From Vigna angularis (Eukaryota > Streptophyta > Magnoliopsida > Fabales > Fabaceae): a stretch of 64,000 bases of DNA. The DNA lies in the NCBI RefSeq assembly GCF_016808095.1, contig NC_068976.1, positions 1,570,001 to 1,634,000 on the forward strand, read 5' to 3'. The translations under genes were made by a program, and so were the position numbers. Positions within the stretch are counted from its first letter, which is position 1. Every line of letters starts with the position of its first letter. Below, piece by piece: positions 45,139 through 55,519 of the stretch. The notes below the pieces were generated by a model. The model saw only the letters and a program-made list of their open reading frames with translations, was not told the DNA's origin and made no database searches.

Positions 45139-45620
45139 TCCCTTGACATAACTATGTCTCACACCAATATGTCTTGATTTACCATTGTATACTTGACTAT
45201 AATCCTTTGCCAATGTTGCAGCATTGTCACAATGTATTGCTATTGGTGATATTGGTTTTGGTTACAATGGTATTTCGAACATGAGATTCCTCAACCATCC
45301 GGCTTCCTTTTCTGCCAAGGCTAGAGCTATAAACTCTGAAGCCATAGTGGAATCTGTAATGCAAGTTTGTTTCTTGGATGACCAAGAAATTACACCTCCC
45401 CCAAGGAGGAAATCCAGCCACTAGTTGAAGAGTGATCTTCTGCATTTGTAATCCACTATATGTTAATCCATAATTAATAGTTTTCTTTAAATACTTAAGT
45501 ACTTGACATCCTGCTTGCCAATGTGATAAACTAGGGTTACTAGTATATCTACTCAATTTGCTTACCACAAAAGCAATATCTGGTCTTGAACTTGTCATTG
45601 CATACATTAAACATCTTATT
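45139..45620 (-). pseudogene. Inverted fragment of copia RT end and RNase H
   Basis: On the minus strand the order is MYAMTSSRPDIAFVVSKLSR and SHWQAGCQVLKYLKKTINYG (copia RT end), then a degraded RNase H ending CDNAATLAKDYSQVYNGKSR with HIGVRHSYVK. Flanking plus-strand sequence is the linker (KYTLASIF) on the left and the start of RT (SYDEARINLEWADAMQKEIK) on the right. The fragment therefore sits backwards exactly in the gap between integrase and RT. It could come from the outer element's own missing 3' end or from a relative. Confidence 0.75.
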
Positions 45621-45978
45621 ACCCTTGCAACCCAATTCCTATGATGAAGCTAGAATTAATCTTGAATGGGCAGATGCTATGCAAAAGGAAATCAAAGCGT
45701 TACAAGACAATGGTACCTGGTTTTTAACCAAACTTCCTCCTAGAAAGACCCCCATTGATTGTAGATGGGTATACAAAATCAAACATAAGGAGCATGGGAC
45801 TATGGAAAGGTATAAGGCCCGTTTAGTGGCAAAAGGTTATACCCAAGAAGGAATAAACTTTCTAGACATTTTTTCTCCTGTTGCTAAGCTTACCTCTGTC
45901 AGATTACTGCTTGTTCTTGTTGCCTAAAAGAACTGGTTCTTACACCAGCTTGATGTGGATAATGCCATCTTACATGGG
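45621..45978 (+). pseudogene. Reverse transcriptase N-terminus of outer copia element
   Basis: ARINLEWADAMQKEIKALQD, IDCRWVYKIKHKEHGTMERY and [20 protein letters not shown] with SPVAKL are the canonical early RT motifs. A TAA at 45925 follows LLLVLVA, after which WFLHQLDVDNAILHG leads to the insertion site. It resumes at 54122. Confidence 0.85.
45974..45978. repeat. Target-site duplication ATGGG, left copy
   Basis: Identical to 54117-54121. Removing the insert restores the RT codon order of the outer element. Confidence 0.9.
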
Positions 45979-48412
45979 TGTTGAGATTGTTGATAGGGGA
46001 AGCACTGGTTTAGCTGAACCCACAATCTTAGTAATATTTGATTTTTTGATGATGACAACGCATAATTAATAACACATGTGTATTATGTGTTAGATGTTCT
46101 ATGCTTACATGTTATATGCGTATATGAGAACATGATTGTGTTGTTGCTGCGTTGTTCGTTTCATTTCACTGTATTATATATGTGATTTTATACATGAATG
46201 CATGACACATGTTTTTGCATGAGAAAAACCACAAGCACTAATGTTTAATTTTAATTGTGTGGCAAAATAACAGTTTTAAGTCGATTACATTATGGGGTGA
46301 ATCGATTAAAACTCGTGTCTTCGCACAAACCTTTTTCAAAGTGTGTTGAGATTTTTCAAAGAGAAAATTTTTCAAAACTATGCTTAACATTGTTGCATAA
46401 TCGATTGCATGCGATATGTATTCGATTAAATTTCTTACTGTTTTGAAATCTGTTAATGCTTGATATAACTGTCACAACGACTATATTTTTATATGTGTTG
46501 ACCAAGCATCAAATGTTATTCGACTGCATTAATTGTGAATTCAATAAATTGCTTTGACCGCTACTAACTGTTATAATTGAATTGGTGTATTCGACTACAT
46601 TAGTAGCAAAGTCGATTAAAATGCGTCAGAGATGTGTTATACTATAAATTGACGTGAATTTGATTTCTGTAAAGAAATTTTGTGATTCTAACATTTTCAT
46701 ATTCTTTTGCAAAAAGTTTGATTCTTAGAGAAAGAGGAAAAACTGTTAGCAAAATGATGAAGATGAAGTTTTGATGATGTCCAAATCAAGTCAAGAGAAA
46801 TCAAGATTCAAGAAGATGTTATGAAGACTTGTATTCCAATGGAAAGCTTTTGTAATAATTGTAGTTCAGTGTCTAGGACTTAGATTTTCAGTGGTTTTGA
46901 TTTCATGTACTTTCATATTATATAATTGATATCTAGAGTCAAAATCGCACTATTTTAATCGATTAAACATAGTGTTAATCGATTAAAACAAGTAAAAGCT
47001 GAAAACTCAACTTTTTCCGATTTAATAGATTAAAATAAATTTTAATCTATTAGCTAATCGATTAAAAGTCCTTTTAATAGATTAAAAGTGATCGTTGGAG
47101 TTTTATAGCCGTTATAACTAGCCGTTATACTCATTTTAATCGATTAAAAGCGTTAAAAGGATGGAAACGAAGAACGGAAGAGTATTTGCTTGAGTCTATA
47201 AATAGGCTCTCATTTTCGATCAACAACAACTTTTTCCTTGTGCTTTAGTACTCAGAAATCATTGAGATTTGTGTGTTCTTGTTCGGCTTGTGAAACTCTT
47301 GTCTGTGGAGCTGGTGAAGTGCTACTTCGGTGACAGAGGAAATAGTCGGTTCATCCTTGTGTGTCTGAGGAGGTGTTCGGAAGAGGAAGTTCATCCTTCG
47401 TGAAGTATTCGGAGGAAGTGTTTCATCCTTTGTGAAGACTCAAATGAGGTGCAGGTTCATCTCTTGTGGTATCAAGAGAGGTGCTTTCTAAACTTTTACA
47501 AATTTTTTCTTTGTGATTGTAATTTGTAATTGTTTTGTGAGTAGTGAACTGTTTATCTTGTTTTGAGATAAGTGACTGGACATAGGATTGGTAAGATCTG
47601 AACCAGAATAAAATCATCTGTGCAAATTTCTCTCAACCTTACTCTCTTTATTTGTTATTATCATTTGTTTGGTAAGTTTAATTGAGTAGAAATTAAAAGA
47701 CACACATTCGTATTAAAAACCCTCTTGGTTTGTTATCTCACGCTAACCATTTCGCTATAGCCGCTCTGACAAAAACTCTAAGAAACTAGTTTGACCGTGG
47801 TGATCAACTACTTGGAATTTCTTGAAGAGCAAGATTGTTTAGTTTTAAAGTCTGATCTATCTGCATATTTGGGTGTCTATTACAAGATCAAGTTCTACAA
47901 TCTACTGAAGATTGGGTCGAGTTCCTTGTTATGATTACAAAAGAAGGGTGTGTTGTGTTCTTGACTTTGAGGGTGCCTCAAAGGGGTTGGACTGGAAGAG
48001 AGGCGATTCTTGCTGCTAGTCTATTTATGTACTGCCTATATTTTGATTAGAGGGTTAGAGAGGTGTTTTATATTTTTGACGTGAAGTCTCTATAAAAACC
48101 TTGTTGTAAAAACCTTGATCATTATAGTGCATTGGCTTCCTATGGTTGGAAGGACACTGGATGTAGGCTTGGTCGAACCAGTATAAAAACTCAGTGTTTG
48201 ATCTTTCTTATGCCTACTCTTTTACCTTCAATTGATTATACTTTATACGCATTCGATTAAATTTCCACTGCATTGAAAATCTTTTAACTTACGTTTCAAG
48301 AAAAGGTTAAAGGCATCTCTTTTGGTGAAAAAGTTTTTGAAAATTTTATTTTTTATACTTCACCAATTCACCCCCATCTTGGTGTTAGAAATTGAGTCAT
48401 TCTATTTTAACA
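45979..48412 (+). repeat. 5' LTR of SIRE-like element, containing a solo LTR
   Basis: TGTTGAGATTGTTGATAGG at the start and TTTTAACA at the end. Without the 1033 inserted bases it is 1401 bp, close to the 1409 bp of the 3' LTR. A diverged primer site (about 48414-48430, ..TACTGGAGCTGG) follows. Confidence 0.88.
46744..47771 (+). mobile_element. Solo LTR of another copia-like family, TSD AAAAC
   Basis: 1028 bp starting TGTTAGCAAAATGATG and ending GCTCTGACA, flanked by AAAAC at 46739-46743 and 47772-47776. The 3' LTR of the host element has an uninterrupted GAGGAAAAACTCCAAG at the same point, which proves the insertion. TATA-like TCTATAAATAGG is at about 47193. It contains several TTAATCGATTAAA words (for example about 46953-46989 and 47134). 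Confidence 0.92.
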
Positions 48413-48493
48413 ATTAGTACTGGAGCTGGTTTTCATAAAATATTTTAAAAACTAGTCGATTACTTTTTTCGTTAAATCGAGTGATCCTGGAAA

Positions 48494-49210
48494 ATGACTT
48501 TTTTTTCTCAAACAGGAAGGACAAGTGAATCTGTTTTTGAATGTGTATATGTTACTTGCAACACCAAGAAAAATTCTATTACTAACGACTTCTATGAATC
48601 TTTTGAAATAGGGTTCTTACAAAATAAAACAAATTGTGCTGATAAGTCGGAATCCAGATCAGAAAGAGTCAATCTGCTTGCTGAAAGATTTATGAAATTT
48701 CTCAATAAGAAGAAAAGTCACGAGCATCAAAGTGATAACAAAAAGAAAGTGTCTGAAAGTGATCTCATCATGATGGCAAAATCTGAGACGGTAAAGGAGT
48801 GTTTGAAACAAGGAGCAAAAGGCTTTGTGTGGTATCTGGACAGTGGATGTTCAAGACATATGAAAGGAGATCCAAAGAAATTCACAAGCATCTCTTACAA
48901 GACTACTGGCTACGGTGATAACAATAATGGAAAGATCATCAATATTGGTAAAATCCAAACTCCCTCTACTTACGAAATTGAGAATGTGCTTCTTGTTGAA
49001 GGATTAAAACACAATTTGCTCAGCATTAGTCAGTTGTGTGACAGAGGACTGAAGATAACGTTTGAACCTAAGTACTATTTGATTAGCAATGGTTCAATTG
49101 ATGAGTTATTACTAATGGGGAAGAGATATAACAACATCTACAAAATCGACTTTAGAAAAACCTCTTTCAAATCTGTTGTTTGCCTGATGACTAAAGAAGA
49201 TGATGCATGA
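48494..49210 (+). pseudogene. Gag scrap and protease of SIRE-like element
   Basis: The frame starts near the family's Gag initiation point but passes at once into a linker (LAERFMKFLNKKKSHEHQSD), so most of Gag is deleted. The protease site is GFVWYLDSGCSRHMKGDPKK with intact DSG. NVLLVEGLKHNLLSISQLCD and KITFEPKYYLISN follow, as usual for this lineage. A TGA at 49208-49210 interrupts the frame right before LWHKRLAHINMGQL, the start of the integrase zinc region. Confidence 0.82.
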
Positions 49211-50293
49211 CTTTGGCACAAGAGACTAGCTCATATTAACATGGGTCAACTGAACAAGCTAATGTGTAAAGATCTTGTCGTTGGACTTCCTAACATTCGC
49301 TATTCCTCTGAGAGGCTATGTGATGCATGTCAAAAGGGAAAACAAACAAGACAATCATTCAAGAATAAAAGAGAAATGTCAACCACCAGACCTCTGCAAC
49401 ACTTACACATGGATTTATTTGGTCCTTCAAGAGTAAAAAGTCTAGGAGGAAATTCATATGGCCTGGTAATTGTTGATGACTATTCTTGCTTCACTTGCAC
49501 TTTCTTCATCTCTACCAAGATTGATACATTCAAAGTGTTCAAGAAGTTCGCTGTTGTCATTCAAAATGAAAAGGAACTCAGGATTAAATCGATTATAAGT
49601 GACCACGGCAAGGAGTTCCAAAATGAAGCATTTGATGAATATTGTGCGGAAATGGGGATCTCTCACAACTTTTCTGCACCAACAACACCTCAACAAAATG
49701 GAGTGGTTGAGAGAAAGAACAGGGCACTAGAAGAATTAGCAAGAACGATGCTTAACGAGAGAGATTTACCAAAGTACTTCTGGGCAGACGCAATAAGTAC
49801 AACCTGTTATGTGCTAAACAGAATAGTGATAAGATCAATGTTGAATTTAACTCCATATGAGCTATTCAAAGGAAGAAAGCCTAACATCTCACCTCTAAGA
49901 ATCTTCAGATGCAATTGTTTTGTGCTAAACAATGTTAAGGAAAGCCTTGGTAAGTTTGATTCCAAGGCTGATGAAGCTATTTTCATTGGCTACTCTCTTA
50001 CAAGCAAAGCTTATCGGGTATATAACAAGAGAACGATGTGTGTTGAAGAATCAGTTCATGTAGCTTTTGATGAGTATATTGAAACTACCATCAATCCTAA
50101 ACAAACTAGAAAATCTACAGAAGCTGATGATTCCACTGGAGAGGAAGAAGAAAATGAACAGAACCCACAAGAAGGAAACTCTGAAAATGTAATCGATTCT
50201 CCCAGAGCTGAATCAATTAAGGAATGGAAAACACCAAGGAATGTCTCGACAAGCAACACTATTGGTGATATCTTGAGAGGAGTTTTCCACTAG
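49211..50293 (+). pseudogene. Integrase of SIRE-like element
   Basis: LWHKRLAHIN with CDACQKGKQTRQSFKN forms the HHCC zinc site. The DDE core is intact: HMDLFGPSRVKSLGGNSYGL, IISDHGKEFQNEAFDEYCAE and TPQQNGVVERKNRALEELAR. The C-terminal part has LNRIVIRSMLNLTPYELFKG and FGK-less FRCNCFVLNN, then FDSKADEAIFIGYS. An acidic linker (DDSTGEEEENEQNPQEGNSE) leads toward RT. The enzyme would insert element cDNA into chromosomes. One frame covers 49241-50293; a stop upstream separates it from the protease. Confidence 0.87.
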
Positions 50294-50315
50294 ACGTCAA
50301 CTTAATCAATTCTGT

Positions 50316-51297
50316 ATGAATGTGGCTTATGTTTCCAAAATTGAGCCTAAAAATATTGAAGATGCTATTACGGATGAAAATTGGATGATGGCCATGCAAG
50401 AGGCATTGAATCAGTTTAAAAGCAACAATGTATGGGAGCTGGTTCCAAGAATGGAAAATTTTCTAGTCATAGGCACTAAATGGGCTTTTAGAAATAAGAT
50501 GGATTATTCAGGGGACATCACAAAGAACAAGGCAAGGCTGGTTGCTAAAGGTTATAGTCAGGAGGAAGGAATCGATTATGATGAGACTTATGCACTAGTA
50601 GCCAGACTGGAAGCAATAAGAATTCTACTCGTTGTTGCATCTATGATGAAGTTTAAGCTGTACCAAATGGATGTCAAGAGTGTGTTTTTGAACGGGTATA
50701 TTAAGGAAGAAGTCTATGTGAAATAATAACAACCAGGATTCCAAGATTATGAGCATCCATATTATGTTTTCAAACTCAAAAAGGCTCCGTATGGATTGAA
50801 ACAGGCGCCATGGTCATGGTATGAGCGTCTAAGTGAATTCTTGATAAAGAAAGGATTCATTAGAGGTAAAGTGGATTTTACTCTCTTCATTAAGAATCCA
50901 AAAAAGATAAGTTGTATGTGCAAATTTATGTTCATGATATCATTTTTGGTTCAACTAATCCTATTTTATGCAAGAAATTTTCTAAGACTATGTAGGAAGA
51001 GTTTGAGATGTCCATGATAGGAGAACTCACATACTTTCTAGGACTTCAAGTTAAGCAGCCTAAGAATGACATTTTTATTCATCAATCAAAGTACTACAAT
51101 GACCTGTTAAAAAAATACAAAATACTGGACTACAAAGAGGTTGCAACTCCCATGGCAACAAACTGCTATCTAGATCTTGATGAAGCAGGCAAAGTAGATC
51201 ATAAACAATTGTATAGAGGTATGATTGGATCTCTATTGTACTTAACTGCCAGTAGACCAGACATCATGCATAGTGTATGTCTTTGTGCTAGGTTTCA
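50316..51297 (+). pseudogene. Reverse transcriptase of SIRE-like element, several stops and altered active site
   Basis: [60 protein letters not shown] and [20 protein letters not shown] appear in the first frame, which stops at 50724. LKKAPYGLKQAPWSWYERLS follows at 50780-50850. The catalytic YVDD is read as YVHD at 50927-50938, a single base change in the first catalytic Asp. After a frame change, MIGELTYFLGLQVKQPKNDI and SRPDIMHSVCLCARFQ complete the domain. It would copy element RNA into DNA, but the active-site change and stops make it inactive. Confidence 0.85.
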
Positions 51298-51840
51298 GTG
51301 TTTACCAAGAGAATCACACCTAATTGCTATAAAAAAAATTTAAAATACCTTAAAGGAACAAAGAATCTTGGACTGTGGTATCCAAATGGTTCAAATATTT
51401 TTCTTGAAGGATACAATGATTCTGATTTTGGTGGCTGCAAGCTAGACAGAAAGAGCATTAGTGGCACATGCCATCTACTTGGATATTCTCTAGTCTCTTG
51501 GCGTTCAAAGAAACAAGCTTGTGTGGCATTATCCACCACCGAAGCTGAATACATAGCAGTTGGAAGTTGTTGTGCTCAATCTCTTTGGATCAAGATTCAA
51601 CTAGAAGATTATGGCATATCCTTAGATAATATTCCCTTGAAATGTGACAATACAAGTGCAATTAATTTGACTAAAAATCCTGTTCTTTATTCTAAAACTA
51701 AGCATATTGAAATAAGGCATCATTTCATACGAGACCACATCCTCAAGGGTGAAATTAAGGTCGAATATGTAGATACTTTACATCAATGGGCAGATATTTT
51801 TACAAAACCTTTGAACAAAGAAATATTTTATACTATTTGA
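51298..51840 (+). pseudogene. RNase H domain of SIRE-like element
   Basis: LKYLKGTKNLGLWYPNGSNI leads to YNDSDFGGCKLDRKSISGTC (Asp), ALSTTEAEYIAVGSCCAQSL (Glu) and LKCDNTSAINLTKNPVLYSK (Asp). HIEIRHHFIRDHILKGEIKV and WADIFTKPL end the pol protein as usual. The domain is uninterrupted, but the upstream frame is broken near 51297, so it cannot be made as part of Pol. Confidence 0.87.
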
Positions 51841-52707
51841 AATGAACTGGGAATTTTGGATGACAGTAGTATAAAATAGATTAAAATCGATTACACTATG
51901 CTTGTATGCCAATGAATTGTTGATTACTATTACATTTATACATTTGTATACTTATATTATACATGTGTTAATTCCTATATAACATTGATTCTAAAATGCT
52001 TAATCTGGAAAGACTTTGAAAGGTTTTGAAGGAATATCACTTGCTGACTGGATGGAACTGGATAATCTGAAATATGCTACAGCAAGAAATCGACTCTAAC
52101 TAAGATCAAATCGATTAAACATCAGCAGGGGTTTATAGATTCCAAAATTGGAATATCTGATATCTTTAGATCTTGTTTTATTTGTTGTTTATTGTTTATT
52201 TCTTCTTATATCTCTATGCTTATCTGCTGCACAAAATATCTGAGATAATAAGATATTAAAATGTGTTGTTTGATTGAATCACTATTGCTATGAAATTACT
52301 GTGATATATCTGATCGGATACAATGTTAATACATGCTGATAAATGCTCTGACATATTCTGATCAGTGCATTGTGCATCTGTATTATGAGATTGAAATATG
52401 CATAATGACAAGGGAGCATTGAATATCATTAATATATTTCACATGTCTTCATTTAAGAGGGAGAAAATCTTAATTTCATGTGAATATCTTTGATAGGGGA
52501 AGCATCATTTATTTGTTTCTTGATGATTATCTGATGCTCCTCTATATGCTTGATTATCTGTATATCAATACCATTGTTCTTACCTTTTTTGCTAATGTCC
52601 AAAGGGGGAGAATTATGTTGATTGGTAATTGATTAATAATCTGTATTGAGTTGTGCAACATGGTTGATTATTAATCGTGGTTGTGCATCATCGAAAAAGG
52701 GGGAGAT
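51841..52707 (+). other. 3' untranslated tail of SIRE-like element with purine tracts
   Basis: Non-coding. Purine tracts AGAGGGAGAAAA (about 52456), AAAGGGGGAGA (about 52600) and AAAAAGGGGGAGA (52694-52706) are present; the last is the polypurine tract next to the LTR. Multiple tracts of this kind are known in SIRE-like tails. Confidence 0.65.
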
Positions 52708-54028
52708 TTTTTAGATTGTTGATAGAAGAAGCACTAGTTTAGCTGAATCCACAATCTCAGTAATATCTGAGTTTTTGATGATGACAATGAAAATTAATAA
52801 CACATTTGTATTATGTGTTACATGTTCTATGCTTACATGTTATATCTGTATATGAGAACATGATTGTGTTGTTGTTGTGTTGTTCATTGCATTTCACTGT
52901 ATTATATATGTGATTTTATACATGAATGTATGACACATGTTTTTGGATGAGAAAAACCACAAGCACTAATGTTGAATTTTAATTATGTAGCAAAACAATA
53001 GTTTTAAGTCAATTACATTATGGGGTGAATCGATTAAAACTCGTGTATTTGCACAAACCTTTTTCAAAGTGTGTTGTGAGATTTTTCAAAGAGAAAAGTT
53101 TTCAAAACTATGCTTAACATTGTTGCATAATCGATTGTATGCGATATGTATTCGATTAAGTCTGATATTGTTTTGAAATTTGTTAATGCTTGATATAACT
53201 ATCATAACAGCTATATTTTTATGTGTTGACCAAGAATTAAATGTTATTCGACTGCATTAATTGTGAATTCAATTAATTGCTTTGACTGCTACTAACTGTT
53301 ATAACTGAATTGGTGTATCGACTACATTAGTAGCAAAGTCGATTAAAATGCGTTAGAGATGTGTTATACTATAAATTGACGCGAATTTGATTTCTGTAAA
53401 GAACTTTTGTGATTCTAACATTTTCATATTCTTTTGCAGAAAGTTTGATTCTTACAAAAAGAGGAAAAACTCCAAGAAACTAGTTTGACCGTGGTGATCA
53501 ACTACTTGGAATTTCTTGAAGAGCTAGATTGTTGAGTTTTAAAGTCTGATCTATCTGCATATTTGGGTGTCTACTACAAGATCAGGTTTTACAATATGCG
53601 GAAGATTGGGTGGAGTTCCCTGTTGTGATTACAAGAAGAAGGACATGATGCGTTCTTGACTTTGAGGGTGCCTCAAAAGGGTTGGACTGCAGGAGAGGGG
53701 ATTCTTGCTGCCTATATTTTGAATAGAGGGTTAGAGAGGTGTTTTATATTTTTGACGTGAGATCTCTATAAAAAAACCTTGTTGGAAAAACCTTGATCAT
53801 TATAGTGCATTGGCTTCCTATGGTTGGAAGGACACTGGATGTAGGCTTGGTCGAACCAGTATAAAAACTCAGCGTTTGATCTTTCTTATCCCTACTCTTT
53901 TACATTTAATCGATTATACTTTATATGCATTCGATTAAATTTCCGATGCATTGAAAATCTTTTAACTTGCGTTTCAAGAAAAGGTTAAAGGGATCTCTTT
54001 TGGTGAAAAATTTTATTTTTTATAATTC

Positions 54029-54078
<50 letters not shown>

Positions 54079-54116
54079 CCTCTTGGTGTGAGAAATTGAG
54101 TCATTTTATTTTAACA
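52708..54116 (+). repeat. 3' LTR of SIRE-like element with a poly-C run
   Basis: The expected TGTTG start is mutated to TTTTT, then AGATTGTTGATAG matches. It ends TTTTAACA, followed by the duplication ATGGG. At 54030-54075 there are 46 consecutive C residues where the other copies have about 5-6. Confidence 0.85.
54030..54075. repeat. 46-base homopolymer of C
   Basis: A single uninterrupted C run, then TCCCC. The matching site in the 5' LTR (about 48370) has only five C. It may be a real slippage expansion or an assembly or sequencing artefact. Confidence 0.9.
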
Positions 54117-54121
54117 ATGGG

Positions 54122-54375
54122 GACCTAAATTAATAAGTCTATATGGAACCACCACCTTGTTTAAATGTTCACACAAAGGGACAAGTTTGCAAACTAACTA
54201 AATGTCTCTACGGTCTAAAACAGGCCAGTAGACAATGATTTGACAAACTTGTGTATGTGGATGACATTGTTTTGACAAGAAAACATCCATAGACTTCACA
54301 GCGCTACTTGTGTATGTGGATGACATTGTTTTGACAAGAAACTCTATGACTAAAATTGATCATATACAGACTCTC
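54122..54375 (+). pseudogene. Reverse transcriptase continuation of outer copia element
   Basis: Resumes with DLN.EVYMEPPPCLNVHTKG and KLTKCLYGLKQASRQ, then LVYVDDIVLTR. The YVDD region is duplicated: 35 bases at 54248-54282 recur exactly at 54307-54341, so the catalytic motif occurs twice. The element is then lost at the gypsy LTR remnant. Confidence 0.8.
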
Positions 54376-54385
54376 CTACATCGAT

Positions 54386-55519
54386 GAACGGATGTTGTTT
54401 ATAATGAGATGAGTATGTTGTTGGGGTTAGATTTCACCAAGTTCCCTCTCATGTATGTAAGAATTCTTCTTTATGCATTAATGTTAACGTCACTCACTAA
54501 ATCACCTAAACCCGATCCCTCGGCGAATAAGCCTGTCCTTAACCACCAGTTCATGCAATTCCTAGCATTCCTAGTAATTAAATGTGAAGATCAAGAGCTT
54601 AAGACAACCAAGACTTATACCCTCATCCTTGAGAAATATTATTCTTGGTAGAATTCAACAAGAACCTGAATTGTAAGGAACCTCCCGGTACTCATGCAAT
54701 TCATAAATCATGCGATGAATGAGTTAAACAAAGCATGTAATAAGCACAAATGAATTACTCTAACAATTAATAAATAAGCATATGAAATTAAGAATCAATT
54801 CAAATTCATGAGAGTTTACAAGGTTACATCATCCCCCAACAACAAATAGAGTTTAGTTCCCCATAGAGATGGAGAAACTAGATGAATAATGGAAAAGCAT
54901 GAGATAGTAAAAACCTAAAAGTAGAGGAAGGACGCTTTCGCATCCAAATCCGCCTTCAGAGAGTGGAAGAGTATGCTGTTGTGCTGCTTTAGCCAGAGAT
55001 GCAAATCCTAGGACGTCTGGGTCCTTTAAATAGAATAGAAGCATAACAAAAACAAAGCCCAAGCCCGAGAGACTGGCGCTCAGGCGCCCCACTTAGGGCG
55101 CCCGGGCGGCGAGCGGTGGTCTTCCACGCTCAAGCCTCGCAGAGGTCCCCAAGCCTTCAACACCCAGTGCTCAAGCGCCCCAAAAAGGGGCACACGGGGG
55201 GTGAGCGACACTTCCTACGCTTAAGCCTTCTAGATGACGCCCAAGCTTCGTGTTGTTGGCGCTGAAGCACCCAAAAAGGGGCGCTCGTGCGGCGAGCGGT
55301 GGTTTGCTTGCGCTCAAGCCTCTAAAAAGGGCGCCCAAGCCTCGAGCTTCCTTCCTTCTGGTGCTATTTCTGGACTTTTCTAAGCTCTATCTCCTTGGCA
55401 CAACTCTCTTATTCACAAGACTTAACAGAAAAAATGATTCCAAGCAAGTTTCTAAGCAGAAAAGGGTATATTTAGTATCAAAATTACATTACAAATAATG
55501 GTATTTTCAACCATTAACA
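54386..55519 (-). repeat. Gypsy LTR remnant (3' LTR) related to 5107-6313
   Basis: On the minus strand it starts TGTTAATGGTTGAAAATACC at 55519. Sequence at 54410-54560 is similar to 5335-5480 of the Athila-like LTR (GTATGTTGTTGGGGTT, CACCTAAACCCGAT). The inner 5' end is missing. A polypurine-like AAGTTTGGGGTTT precedes it on the minus strand (55520-55534), so this is a 3' LTR whose element extends to the right. It has three GC-rich tandem units. Confidence 0.75.
55076..55353. repeat. GC-rich tandem repeat, three units of about 92 bp
   Basis: Units start at 55076, 55167 and 55259 with GCGCT(C/G)A(A/G)GC..CCC and contain GGGGCGC..G.GCGGCGAGCGGTGG. The related LTR at 5107-6313 has one diverged unit only. 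The repeats are rich in CpG and self-complementary. Confidence 0.75.

Larger units (their letters stand above)
45979..54116 (+). mobile_element. SIRE-like Ty1/copia element, nearly complete, gag mostly deleted
   Basis: The 5' LTR is 45979-48412 (enlarged by a solo LTR at 46744-47771) and the 3' LTR 52708-54116; ATGGG flanks both sides. Between them are a gag scrap (from 48494), protease, integrase, RT and RNase H in plus orientation. A long tail (51841-52707) contains several GGGGGAGA-type purine tracts, the last just before the 3' LTR. Most of gag is missing between its first codons and the protease linker. Several stops interrupt pol. The element sits in the RT of the outer copia element. 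Confidence 0.88.
43040..54375 (+). mobile_element. Decayed outer copia element, split at 45978/54122
   Basis: Plus-strand pieces of gag knuckle, protease, integrase and RT lie at 43076-45978, and the RT continues at 54122-54375. The break at ATGGG is exact: ..LDVDNAILHG is split and continues as DLN..EVYMEPPP after the nested element. A segment of 45139-45620 is an inverted copia RNase H/RT fragment inside the integrase-RT linker. No LTR is recognisable at the left, and the right side is cut at about 54375-54386 by a gypsy LTR remnant. Confidence 0.8.
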
